Source: Azospirillum sp. OGB3
Lineage (GTDB): Bacteria; Pseudomonadota; Alphaproteobacteria; Azospirillales; Azospirillaceae
Direction: 5' to 3'
Assembly (NCBI RefSeq): GCF_014192915.1
Contig: NZ_JACHYN010000020.1
Span: forward strand, 1 to 64,000
Length of the DNA: 64,000 bases
The notes beneath the pieces are model-generated. The model saw only the letters and a list, made by a program, of their open reading frames with translations. It did not search any database and was not told where the DNA came from. Positions within the stretch are counted from its first letter, which is position 1; every line of letters starts with the position of its first letter. A program made the position numbers and the translations under genes. Positions 37,277-46,310 of the stretch are shown here, in pieces.

Positions 37277-38365
37277 TCAAACCGTTCGCCGCCGTGCCTC
37301 CCTTTCCGCCCGGCGCTCGGTCAGGAAACGGCATTCGGCGCGGGCCTCTTCCAAGGTGCTGCGGATCACGCCCCACCCGTTCAGCGTCTCCAGCCAATCC
37401 GGTGCCGTGCTGAACGGACCGGCATGATGGGGAATGCAGTAGAACTGCTGCCGGTATCGGATGATGTTGTAGGTTCCAAGCTCTTCGATGAATTCAGGAT
37501 TCAACAAAGGGGGGACGTCGCTCGTTGGCGTGATCCCATTCATTTTCTCTTGGAACGCCTTTCCTTCTTCCGGTGATAGAAACAGCGGAGCGAAACAGCG
37601 AAGCGCGTCGACAGCGACCTTCTCATAGCCGTCGGCACCTTTGCGCGCGACCCAGAACCCACCGTAGTTCGACACGTTGCCGAAGGCGCGTCCGACGGCC
37701 AGCGTCACGCCCGGGTGGTACTGGCCACCTGTCCTGACATCTCTGATGAAATCGCTGTTGCGGTTGGCGACGCACTGCTCCTCGTCCACATCGTGCAACT
37801 GGCCTTCCAGATCGTCGCCGCAGATGAAACCGCCGCTTTCGACCAGGCGCATGGCATGCTCAATGTCAGATTTGACCGCCTCATAGTAATGTGACCCATC
37901 AATGTAAACAATATCGAAGTATTCGTTGCGCAAGTAGGGCAGGACGCTTCGGGAATCGCCGCGGACATGGTCGATCCGAACACCGGTCAGACGAGCGCCA
38001 AGGGCGGTGTTGTGCCGAAAAGTCTCATAGACGGCGTCACTGGCGGCGGCCTGCTCCATCAGTCGGTAATGCTCCTGATGCGCGAGATCGGCATTATCCA
38101 GGTATGGAGTCCAAGGATCGACACACAACAAAAATGAATCCGGGTTGGGAACTTCACCTTTGGAGAATTTTTGGATTGCTTCAGCAAAAATCAAAGAGGA
38201 GACACCGCACCAGGAGCCAATTTCCAATATACGGATATGGTCTTTTTGCTCAAGAACGCGAGAGACTATCGTCATCAGCATGCCATGACGAAAATCAACA
38301 TTTTTATGCGGAGACAAGTTATCCGGAAAAAAGAATTCGTTTCCAACGAAATTTGATATTCTCAT
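37277..38365 (-). CDS. Class I SAM methyltransferase (Methyltransf_24-like)
   Basis: 362 aa from the ATG at 38365 with AAGGA ten bases upstream. The SAM site is ILEIGSWCGVSSLIFAEAI, then CVDPWTPY, FDIVYIDGSHYYEAV and GGFICGDDLEGQLHDVD. The DGSHYYEAV block is typical of methyltransferases of the 24 family near glycan genes. About 150 C-terminal residues beyond the catalytic core are unassigned. Codons are richer in A and T than most neighbours, as in the adjacent radical SAM gene, hinting at a shared foreign origin. Target unknown. Confidence 0.8.
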   Translation of the reverse strand: MRISNFVGNEFFFPDNLSPHKNVDFRHGMLMTIVSRVLEQKDHIRILEIGSWCGVSSLIFAEAIQKFSKGEVPNPDSFLLCVDPWTPYLDNADLAHQEHYRLMEQAAASDAVYETFRHNTALGARLTGVRIDHVRGDSRSVLPYLRNEYFDIVYIDGSHYYEAVKSDIEHAMRLVESGGFICGDDLEGQLHDVDEEQCVANRNSDFIRDVRTGGQYHPGVTLAVGRAFGNVSNYGGFWVARKGADGYEKVAVDALRCFAPLFLSPEEGKAFQEKMNGITPTSDVPPLLNPEFIEELGTYNIIRYRQQFYCIPHHAGPFSTAPDWLETLNGWGVIRSTLEEARAECRFLTERRAEREARRRTV

Positions 38366-38498
38366 TTTAGGATCCTTGTCCGGAACGAGCAACGCAGAAG
38401 ACCATGATCGTGAATGCCTATGGCCAGGAGTGAAGAAGCCCGAACCATTGGAAAAACACTCGCACGGCCATCAGGCTTCCAGTGGAACGCGCCGGGCA

Positions 38499-40244
38499 TC
38501 ATGCGCCGACCGCTGTGGCGGCGGTGGAGACGTCATGAAGTTTTTCCCGACTGTCGGCTTCCGCCGCCAGAGCCAGCAAATCCGAATACAACGGAATGGA
38601 ACCCGGAGGCAAAGCCACATCCACCACTTCCGCACCGGCCAGCGTCGTCGCCATGCGGGTGTGACAGGTGCGGCACATCAGATCCACCGGTTGGTTCAGC
38701 AGAGTCGTCAGATCCTGGCGTGCTTCGCCATCACTGGCGCGAGCGTCGACGACGTTCATGGGAACATCCAACATGTATTCGTGGCTGTCACCGCAATGGG
38801 AGCATTCCACCAGGAAGCAGGCGGTGTGACGCTGGTGGTCATCCGTTCCCAAGCGGCCGGGTTGCGTTGTCATGACCACCTTGCCCCTCACCCAACCATC
38901 TCGGTAAAGCCGCCGGGTTTCATCAAGAATAGCTCGAATCTTCTCCTGGTACTGCGGCGAGGGAACCTTTGTCACATTGTACATCGCGTAGGTGTTGACA
39001 GTGCTGTAGTACAAGCTTTTGCTTTTGATCAGGCCGCGTCGCATGGCCTCGTCGAAGATCGGCGTGCTCGGGAACGGCATAATGTAACCGACATTTACGC
39101 AGTTTCGACTGTACTCTCGGAAAAAATCGACGGTTTCCTCCATGGTTTCTGTGGTTTCGCAAACATCTCCAAAGATGAAATTTCCATTCCAGCCGATCCC
39201 CGCGGCGCTGGTCAGGTCCAGGGCGCGGCGCATCTGCTCCTTGGTAATTTTTTTACGCATGCTGTGCAGCACTGTGTTGCTGGCACTCTCCAGGCCGAAG
39301 CCGATCACGGCGCAACCGGCGTCCTTCATGTGAGCAAGAATGTCCGGGTTGACGTCAGGCACCCGCAGAGCACAGGTCCAGCGGACATCGCCAAGCTTCA
39401 GTGCTTTGAAGCCGTCGCAGAACTCCCGCAGCCGGCTTTCTTTCACCGAAAACAGCTCGTCGTAGATGATGAAAAAATTATTACGATATTTCTCGTGGAA
39501 ATACTGCATTTCAGAAATCACATCTTGAATATTTCTTTGCTTGTAAATATGTCCATTGGAATGAAAGCAAAATGAACAGGAAAACGGGCAGGACCGGCCG
39601 GCGCTTACCGGAAGTGGCCGCGGCCGCGGATGGTAGCTGGTCAGGTGCGACGCCGAACGATGGCTGCTGGCGAGAAAATATCCTTCAATATCAATAGGGT
39701 CATACGATGGCAGCGCATAGTCTCTGATCCGCTTGCTCTCTTTTTCCAGAGGATTGAAGACAGGAATTCCGTTGCGCCAATAAGCCAAGTTGAGAATACC
39801 GTCCAACGGGCCGCCGTTTTCCAAAGCGGCCAGCAGCTGCACAATGGGAATTTCGGCATCCCCGCTGATGGTGTAGTCGGGCCGCAGATCGGCCATAATG
39901 AAGGCTGGGTCTGCAGTGACGATGCCACCACCAATAACAATGGGAATGTGCGGAGCCAGCCGGCGGCTGTAGGCGACAGCATCGGCAATGAAGACGTAGT
40001 CCGCCGACAAGCCGCCAACAGCAATGATGTGCGGATCATATTCGGCGATGCGCCGCTCAAGAGTCCGGTGCAACAAGCCTCGACTGTTGAGTGACGTCAG
40101 CATGTAGCTGATGTTGCAGCCAAAAACCTGGTGACCCGCGGCTTCCAGCGCTCCGGCGACATAAGCAACGCCCTGGGGAATCAGGTCGCCTCTGGCATGG
40201 GGAGTGGGGTAGTTGAACTTTGGAACGACCAGAAGAACGCGCAT
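38499..40244 (-). CDS. B12-binding radical SAM protein
   Basis: 581 aa. The N-terminal B12-binding-like fold (about 1-150) has VGGLSADYVFIADAV and VIGGGIVTADPAFI. The radical SAM domain begins at AGRSCPFSCSFCFHSNG (CxxxCxxC, 4Fe-4S) with GFGLESASNTVL and GNFIFGDVCET further on. A C-terminal extension holds two CxxC pairs (CSHCGDSH, CRTCHTR) that look like a zinc ribbon. A strong AAGGAGGG lies seven bases before the ATG. Family members methylate or rearrange unreactive carbons. Here it sits beside a split transketolase and sugar-nucleotide genes, so the substrate may be a sugar. Codon use is AT-shifted. Confidence 0.88.
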   Translation of the reverse strand: MRVLLVVPKFNYPTPHARGDLIPQGVAYVAGALEAAGHQVFGCNISYMLTSLNSRGLLHRTLERRIAEYDPHIIAVGGLSADYVFIADAVAYSRRLAPHIPIVIGGGIVTADPAFIMADLRPDYTISGDAEIPIVQLLAALENGGPLDGILNLAYWRNGIPVFNPLEKESKRIRDYALPSYDPIDIEGYFLASSHRSASHLTSYHPRPRPLPVSAGRSCPFSCSFCFHSNGHIYKQRNIQDVISEMQYFHEKYRNNFFIIYDELFSVKESRLREFCDGFKALKLGDVRWTCALRVPDVNPDILAHMKDAGCAVIGFGLESASNTVLHSMRKKITKEQMRRALDLTSAAGIGWNGNFIFGDVCETTETMEETVDFFREYSRNCVNVGYIMPFPSTPIFDEAMRRGLIKSKSLYYSTVNTYAMYNVTKVPSPQYQEKIRAILDETRRLYRDGWVRGKVVMTTQPGRLGTDDHQRHTACFLVECSHCGDSHEYMLDVPMNVVDARASDGEARQDLTTLLNQPVDLMCRTCHTRMATTLAGAEVVDVALPPGSIPLYSDLLALAAEADSREKLHDVSTAATAVGA

Positions 40245-40420
40245 GACCGACCCTCCTTTGTCCCGCTGTGCGCCCCACTTCCCCTGGATGAAATGCGGCG
40301 GATTTGCCTCCGCAGCTTAAATCGCGGATCAGCACCTCATTTCCGTGGACATGAGCCATTGAATTGTCTCGGTCCAGGGCAGGTTTTCCTTGATCCGCTC
40401 TCCAAGCCGCGCCCTTCGTG

Positions 40421-41341
40421 TCAATCCGGCGACCAGAACTGCCGCACCGTATCGGCGATGGCTCCGGCCTCGAGGCCGGTTTGACGCAGCAAATCATCAT
40501 AATGGGGGTTGCCGAACACCAACTCGTCGCCCGGTCCCAAACGCTTCAGCGTGACCGGGGAACGCTGTTCCGCTGCCCAAGCGGCGACCGTGTTGTACAG
40601 CCCGCCTTGAATGCCGTGCTCTTCCACGATGATGAAAGTGCTGGCCGCCGCAGCCGCTGCGTTGACCAAGGAGAGGTCCAAGGGGCGCACCGTGTGGAAA
40701 TGGGCCAGCAATGGCTCAATCCCTTCCACCGCCAAGGAATCGACGGCTTTGACCGCGGGAATGACGGCGCCACCGGTGGTCAGGACCGCCACGCCGCGAC
40801 CGGGCCGGACACAGCGCCCCCGTCCCACCTCGATCGGTTCGGCGGAGTCCAGCCGTGGTTCCCCGAAGCGGCCGACACGGATGTAACTCGGGCCCGGCAG
40901 GCGTGCCAGTTGCGGCAGCAACTCGGCCACCTCTGTCGGATCGCCAGGAACAGTCACCGTCATGCCAGGAATCAGCGACATGAGCGCAACGTCCTCCTTG
41001 GCATGATGGGTGACGCCGCTGGGAGCATAGATGTAGCCGCCGCCCGCACCGGCGACGATCACCGGCAACTGGTGATAGCCGACCGACAGGCGCAATTGCT
41101 CGAAGGCCCGTCCGGTCAGAAACGAGGCGATGGAGTAGACCACCGGCCGCCAGCCCTCCAGGGCCAAGCCGGCGGCGCAGTCCACAAGATGCGCCTCGGC
41201 CACTCCGACGTTGAGATAGCGACGTGGGAATTCGGCGCAGAAGGCATCAAACACCTGGAAGCCAAGATCACCGGTCAGGAAAATGATCCGGTCGTCGGCA
41301 CGCGCCATCTGCACCAGGGTGTCGGCGAAGGCGCGTCTCAT
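40421..41341 (-). CDS. Transketolase, C-terminal subunit
   Basis: 306 aa. It corresponds to the pyrimidine-binding and C-terminal domains of transketolase in a two-gene arrangement. GDLGFQVFDAF, RYLNVGVAEAHLVDCAAGLAL (the conserved Glu that activates thiamine diphosphate), YSIASFLTGRAFEQLRLSVGY, and the C-terminal EEHGIQGGLYNTVA are visible. The ATG overlaps the N-terminal-subunit stop (ATGA), so equal amounts should be made. It transfers a two-carbon ketol unit. Within this locus it could make sedoheptulose 7-phosphate for GmhA or build a branched sugar. Confidence 0.9.
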   Translation of the reverse strand: MRRAFADTLVQMARADDRIIFLTGDLGFQVFDAFCAEFPRRYLNVGVAEAHLVDCAAGLALEGWRPVVYSIASFLTGRAFEQLRLSVGYHQLPVIVAGAGGGYIYAPSGVTHHAKEDVALMSLIPGMTVTVPGDPTEVAELLPQLARLPGPSYIRVGRFGEPRLDSAEPIEVGRGRCVRPGRGVAVLTTGGAVIPAVKAVDSLAVEGIEPLLAHFHTVRPLDLSLVNAAAAAASTFIIVEEHGIQGGLYNTVAAWAAEQRSPVTLKRLGPGDELVFGNPHYDDLLRQTGLEAGAIADTVRQFWSPD

Positions 41342-42201
41342 GGCGTGGCCCGGTGCAAGGGGGCGACGCCCAGTTCGGCAAGCGCCCGTTCAACATCCTC
41401 CGCCGACGGCGAACGATAATGCCACATCATTTGGTCTTCCATGAAACTGACGCCGGAGCCACCGACCGTCCGGGCAACGATCGCCGACGGCTTGCCCGGC
41501 TCGAAAGGCAGTCCGCGAAGCGTAGCGACGATCCCCGGCAAGTCGTGGCCATCGATGGTTCGAACGGCCCAGCCGAAAGCGCGGAACTTGTCGTCCAGCG
41601 GCATGCCGCCGGAAATTTCATCATTTCTCCCGACCGCCTGCATGTTGTTGTTGTCGATGATCGCGACCACCCGGTCAAGCCGCCGAGCGGCTGCGAACAT
41701 GGCGGACTCCCAGACGCTGCCTTCGTTGCATTCGCCGTCACTCATCAACACCGCGACACGCCCACCGCGCCCGTCCAACTCCATGCCATAGGCCATGCCC
41801 GTGGCCATGCCCAAGCCATGCCCCAGACTGCCGGACGAGATTTCCAGCAGCGGCAAGGCGTGGCGGCACGCATGGTTGGGCAGTGCCCCTCCGGGCTGGG
41901 CATAGGTGTCCAACAGGGACGGCGGCATGAAGCCGTATTCCGCCAACGCGGCGTAAAGCGCGGTGACGCCGTGCCCCTTCGACAGCAGAAAGCGATCGCG
42001 GTCAGGGTGGCGGGGGTCGTCGGGGGACACTCGCAGCCAAGTCCCGTAAAGGGCCAGCAGCAGGTCGATGCAGCTCAACGTCGATTTCAGGTGGCCTTCG
42101 CGCCCGTCATGGGCCATGCGAATGCAGGTTGCGCGCATTCGGCGTGCCCGCAAACGCAGATCGTCGAAATCGACATCATCCATCGTGTGTGTTCCGTCCA
42201 T
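41338..42201 (-). CDS. Transketolase, N-terminal subunit
   Basis: 287 aa from the ATG at 42201. It contains the thiamine diphosphate binding half: REGHLKSTLSCIDLLLALYG, DRFLLSKGHGVTALYAALAE, SGSLGHGLGMATGMAYG and the metal motif SDGECNEGSVWESAMFA ending IIDNNN. It pairs with the downstream C-terminal subunit. A dedicated split transketolase inside a glycan cluster is not needed for central metabolism, which suggests a specific sugar-building step. The first gene of a leftward operon with the B12 radical SAM protein further downstream. Confidence 0.9.
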   Translation of the reverse strand: MDGTHTMDDVDFDDLRLRARRMRATCIRMAHDGREGHLKSTLSCIDLLLALYGTWLRVSPDDPRHPDRDRFLLSKGHGVTALYAALAEYGFMPPSLLDTYAQPGGALPNHACRHALPLLEISSGSLGHGLGMATGMAYGMELDGRGGRVAVLMSDGECNEGSVWESAMFAAARRLDRVVAIIDNNNMQAVGRNDEISGGMPLDDKFRAFGWAVRTIDGHDLPGIVATLRGLPFEPGKPSAIVARTVGGSGVSFMEDQMMWHYRSPSAEDVERALAELGVAPLHRATP

Positions 42202-43364
42202 GCCTGTCAAACCCTCACTCCCCTGCCGAAAAGAACACCGATCGGTCCCTGGCTTGCGGCATCTCCAAAAAACCACACGCTCTTCACACCCAGTAAACCC
42301 GGCAGCCTTGGGCAGAGAAATGCAGCCGGATACATTGATACTTTCCTAAAAAAATTATGCTCAAAGAAACGTCTGCTCTGCTTGATCAGAAAATCGGGAT
42401 ATTTATTTAAATTTTTTCAGAAAGATACATTAGTCAGCCGATCAAGTCCAGCAATTCCGCGTTGGCTGCCTTGCGACCAAAACCGCGAAGCCCTGCCCTC
42501 CTCATCACTTGGCTTTCCCGCTGTCGGCGGCATGAATCCGCGCGTTGCTCCAGCGAACATCCCCGGCCATCGACAGAATTAAGGAATTTGAAATCTTTCA
42601 GTTATAACGCCTCTAGAGAGAATTCATTCGACAAACCGCGCAGACACGGCGACCTCCTCCGCAATCAGCACACTCTATTTTGGCAGGCATGGAATGCGGT
42701 TTTTTGCATTGTGAATTGTTCTGAAGCGTTCCCCGTTTGCTTGCCAAGCTGTTCGGTTTCACGCCGGTCAATGGTGCATTACAGACAAACGCCGCGATCA
42801 GGAACAGGTGCGAGCAATGAAGGCCATCGAGGAGGCGAGCAGCAATGTCCCTGCCAGCTGGATCTGTATTTACGGTACCAGCCGTGGTGGAGACGTCGCT
42901 CTGAAAGCCCAGCGACGGCAGGGAGCCCCCCGCATCGCCGGCCCTCAGGCCACCGCCCGGCTCCGCGGATGGCCAACGCTCCGCCCCGGCGGCTTGCCTC
43001 ACCGGGACGGAGCGAACTCCGACACGTTTTCTCAGAACGTCCGGATTTCCAATCTTCCCTCCATCTGTCCAAGGGAAACTCCAGACATCGAGGTCCCAGC
43101 CGAATTGGGCCCGCTGGCCGCTGATCCGCCAGCGTGGTCCGGGTGGGCGGTGCGCGGCCGGAGCCGTGCCGTCGCGCGCCCCGTCCTTCTTGCCGCTTCG
43201 ATGAGGGACACGATGCCGCGCTTCGCCGAAGACGGAGGAGAAACCTTCCATTATCGTGTCACGGGTAATCTGGCGCACGTCGCCTGAAGGCGGCGTCGGC
43301 AAGCGGATCAAACAACATGGCGTTTTCGCACAACGCGGGAACGTGGTTCAGGGAACGGCAGGAC
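42202..43364. other. Long divergent region without a confident gene
   Basis: About 1.16 kb between the leftward transketolase and the rightward radical SAM gene. The left part (42330-42620) is AT rich and probably regulatory. The right part is GC rich with open frames on both strands (42613-43311 leftward, 42808-43287 rightward), but none has recognisable motifs or consistent codon use. It may contain a decayed gene. Confidence 0.4.
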
Positions 43365-44912
43365 ATGAGCGGACAGATCGACCTTCTTCTTGTGACGCCA
43401 CCATCACGGGCGGTCGTTTACCAGGAGTTGAGCAAGGATTACGCGGCCATCGAGCCGCCGGTATGGTCGCTGCTGATCGCCGAACACATCCGTCGGCTGG
43501 GGTGGTCGGTGGCGGTGCTGGACGCCGAAGCGCTGGGGCTGTCGTACGATGAAACGGCGCGCCGGATTGCGGCAGCCGATGCCCGCCTGAATGCTTTCAT
43601 GATTTACGGGCAGCAGCCGTCGGCATCCACCCAATGCATGCCTGCGGCCGTCCTGACGGCGAAAGCCACGGCACGGCTGACCGACCGACCGTGCATCGCG
43701 CTCGGCACCCATCCGTCGGCCCTGCCCGCACGCACCCTGGACGAAACCACATTCGACTATGTCTGCCAAGGCGAAGGCCCGACCACCATCGCCCAGTTGC
43801 TTGAACACCTGAGCGGCCGCCGGTCGGTCGAGTCCGTGGCCGGGCTGTGGTGGCGCCGGGATGGAGCGCCCGTGTCCAACGGCTGGGCTCCCAAGATCAA
43901 GGACTTGGACCAGGCGTTGCCAACGCAGGCGTGGGACTTGGTCGACATGTCCCTGTATCGCGCCCACAACTGGCAGTCCTTCGGGGCGCCGCACCGCCGC
44001 CAGCCTTACTTGTCGATCCAGACCAGCCTTGGCTGCCCTTACGCTTGCAGCTTCTGCTGCATCAACGCCCCGTTCGGGGGCAACGGCATCCGTTACTGGA
44101 GCCCCGACGCCATCGTTGCCCAGATTGACCATGTGGTCGCCCGCTACGGTGTGCAGATGATCAAGATTCCCGACGAGATGTTCGTGCTGAACAAACGGCA
44201 CGTCCTGGGCATCTGCGACCGGTTGATTGAACGGGGATACGACCTGAACATCTGGGCCTACGCCCGCATCGACACCATCCAACGCGAATTCCTCGATAAG
44301 CTGCGGGCGGCTGGTTTCCGATGGCTTGGGCTGGGGATCGAATCCGCAAGCGGCTACGTCCGCGACGGGGTGGAAAAAGGGCGCTTCGACAACGCGGCCA
44401 TCACGTCAGTGGTTCGGCAGGTGCAAGACGCTGGCATCCATGTGTCCAGCAATTTCATTTTCGGCCTGCCCGACGACACCATGGACAGCATGCAGGAGAC
44501 GTTGGACTTTGCCCTCGACCTCAACACCGAATGGGCAAATTTCTATGCCGCCATGGCTTATCCGGGATCGAAGCTGCATCAGGTCGCGACGGAACGCGGC
44601 TGGCTTCTTCCGGAATCGCCGGGAGGTCCCGGCTGGATCGGTTATTCCCAGCACGCGTTCGAGACGCTGCCCTTGCCGACCGAGCATCTGAGCGCCATGC
44701 AGGTGCTGGAGTTCCGCGATGCTGCCTTTCAGGCCTACTACTCCAACCCAGCCTATCTGGCGCTGGTGGACAAGAAATTTGGCCCGGAAACCGGCGCCCA
44801 TATCAAGCAGATGACCGACATCACCTTGCGGCGGCGGCACCACGAAGACCCAGCCTATTATGATCGCCTGCTCGGCGCGCAGGCAGTCCGTCATCCCCAC
44901 CCTGCGGCGTGA
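43365..44912 (+). CDS. B12-binding radical SAM protein
   Basis: 515 aa from the ATG at 43365 with CAGGAC upstream. The N-terminal B12-binding-like half (IDLLLVTPPSRAVVYQEL to about 160) includes FDYVCQGEGPTTIAQLLEHL. The radical SAM cluster is SLGCPYACSFCCINAPF (CxxxCxxC), followed by LGIESASGYVRDGVE and SNFIFGLPDDTMDSMQETL. It is the second enzyme of this class within 5 kb, but the two are only distantly alike. It leads the rightward group with the SDR and hddA genes. It could perform C-methylation or epimerisation of a sugar or lipid; substrate unknown. Confidence 0.88.
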   Translation: MSGQIDLLLVTPPSRAVVYQELSKDYAAIEPPVWSLLIAEHIRRLGWSVAVLDAEALGLSYDETARRIAAADARLNAFMIYGQQPSASTQCMPAAVLTAKATARLTDRPCIALGTHPSALPARTLDETTFDYVCQGEGPTTIAQLLEHLSGRRSVESVAGLWWRRDGAPVSNGWAPKIKDLDQALPTQAWDLVDMSLYRAHNWQSFGAPHRRQPYLSIQTSLGCPYACSFCCINAPFGGNGIRYWSPDAIVAQIDHVVARYGVQMIKIPDEMFVLNKRHVLGICDRLIERGYDLNIWAYARIDTIQREFLDKLRAAGFRWLGLGIESASGYVRDGVEKGRFDNAAITSVVRQVQDAGIHVSSNFIFGLPDDTMDSMQETLDFALDLNTEWANFYAAMAYPGSKLHQVATERGWLLPESPGGPGWIGYSQHAFETLPLPTEHLSAMQVLEFRDAAFQAYYSNPAYLALVDKKFGPETGAHIKQMTDITLRRRHHEDPAYYDRLLGAQAVRHPHPAA

Positions 44913-45211
44913 GCAGGACCGGACCGATGAAGAGCCTGGGTGCGAATCAACCCGGTACCGACGTGGCGATTCTGGAACTGCCAGCCGGCAGCCGGGTCTT
45001 GCTGCCCAACGGACTGGCTCATGTCCACAACCCCTTGAAGCGTGCCAGGACCGCCGCGCGAGGACCGATGGCCTCACCGCACCGCAGCGGCACGATCCAC
45101 GCCCACGCTTCTGCAGGTTCCGTTTCCGATGAAGCCCGACAGCCGTTCCGCTAAGCTCCCTCCGGGGTCCGGGAAGCAGAACCTTCACACACAGACTCGC
45201 CAGGAGAACAA

Positions 45212-46156
45212 ATGTCCGAGCGTCTCAATATTTTGATCACCGGCGGTGCTGGTTACATCGGGTCCATTCTGACGCCGGCGTTGCTGGATGCGGGACACCG
45301 CGTTACCGTTCTCGACAATTTCATGTTCCGCCAGGTCTCGCTGGCGCATGTCTGTGCCCATCCGCAGTTCGATGTGGCGCGCGGGGATGCACGTGATGAA
45401 AGCGTGTTGCGCCCGTTGCTGAAGGATGCCGACGTGATCATTCCGCTGGCGGCCCTGGTGGGCGCGCCGCTGTGCGACATGGACAAAGCCGCGGCGGAAG
45501 GCGTCAACCGCGACGCGGTGCTGTCGCTGATCAAGCTGTCATCGGCGCAGCAACGCATCATGATGCCGGTCACCAATTCTGGTTACGGCGTTGGCGAGGT
45601 CGGCAAGTTCTGCACCGAGGAAAGCCCACTGCGCCCGATTTCCCTGTATGGCCGCACCAAGGTGGAGGCGGAGAAGGCCGTCCTGGATCGCGGCAACGCC
45701 ATCAGCTTCCGCCTGGCCACCGTCTTTGGCATGGCTCCGCGCATGCGGATCGATCTGCTGGTCAATGATTTCGTCTATCGCGCCGTCAACGATCGGGCCG
45801 TGGTGCTGTTCGAACCGCATTTCAAACGCAATTACATTCACATTCGCGACGTCGCCCGCGCGTTCCTGCACGGCTTGGACCGTTTCGAAACGATGAAGGA
45901 TCGGCCCTACAACGTCGGGCTGTCCGACGCCAACCTGTCGAAGTGGGAACTGTGCGAGCGAATTCGGCACCATCTGCCGCGCTTCGTTTTCCTGGAGGCC
46001 CCCATCGGCGAAGACCCCGACAAGCGGGATTACATCGTGTCCAACGCCCGCATCGAGGCGACCGGATACCAGCCGGCCCACTCGCTGGACGATGGGATCG
46101 CCGAACTGATCAAGGGCTACCGCATGCTGCGCAACGCTGTGCATGGCAATGTGTGA
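45212..46156 (+). CDS. NAD-dependent epimerase/dehydratase (extended SDR)
   Basis: 314 aa. NAD motif ITGGAGYIGSILTPALLDAG, then PLAALVGAPLCDMD, PVTNSGYGVG in the Ser/Thr position, LYGRTKVEAEKAVL with catalytic Tyr and Lys, and NYIHIRDVARAFLHG. AGGAGAAC lies just before the ATG. It acts on a nucleotide sugar as epimerase, dehydratase or reductase; the exact reaction cannot be read from the sequence. It lies 155 bases before hddA, between the radical SAM gene and the heptose kinase, so a modified GDP-heptose or the ColD product are reasonable substrates. Confidence 0.87.
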   Translation: MSERLNILITGGAGYIGSILTPALLDAGHRVTVLDNFMFRQVSLAHVCAHPQFDVARGDARDESVLRPLLKDADVIIPLAALVGAPLCDMDKAAAEGVNRDAVLSLIKLSSAQQRIMMPVTNSGYGVGEVGKFCTEESPLRPISLYGRTKVEAEKAVLDRGNAISFRLATVFGMAPRMRIDLLVNDFVYRAVNDRAVVLFEPHFKRNYIHIRDVARAFLHGLDRFETMKDRPYNVGLSDANLSKWELCERIRHHLPRFVFLEAPIGEDPDKRDYIVSNARIEATGYQPAHSLDDGIAELIKGYRMLRNAVHGNV

Positions 46157-46310
46157 CGGGAGCAGCGCGAAGCCACGGCGCACGCGTGGGCGGGCCGGTC
46201 GTCCGCATGCCACACACGAATGGACGCCTCTCGCCCCACCCAACGTCACGTGACCGCGGCTCCCGCCATCCCTATCGCATCGTCGGCGCAGGCAAACAGG
46301 AAAGACGACC

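Noticed and set aside
42613..43311. Leftward 232-codon frame
   Set aside because: No recognisable domain, irregular codon use and no ribosome-binding site. Described as part of the gene-free region.
44926..45154. Rightward short frame between radical SAM and SDR genes
   Set aside because: No motif, poor ribosome-binding site, and the region behaves as intergenic DNA before the SDR promoter.
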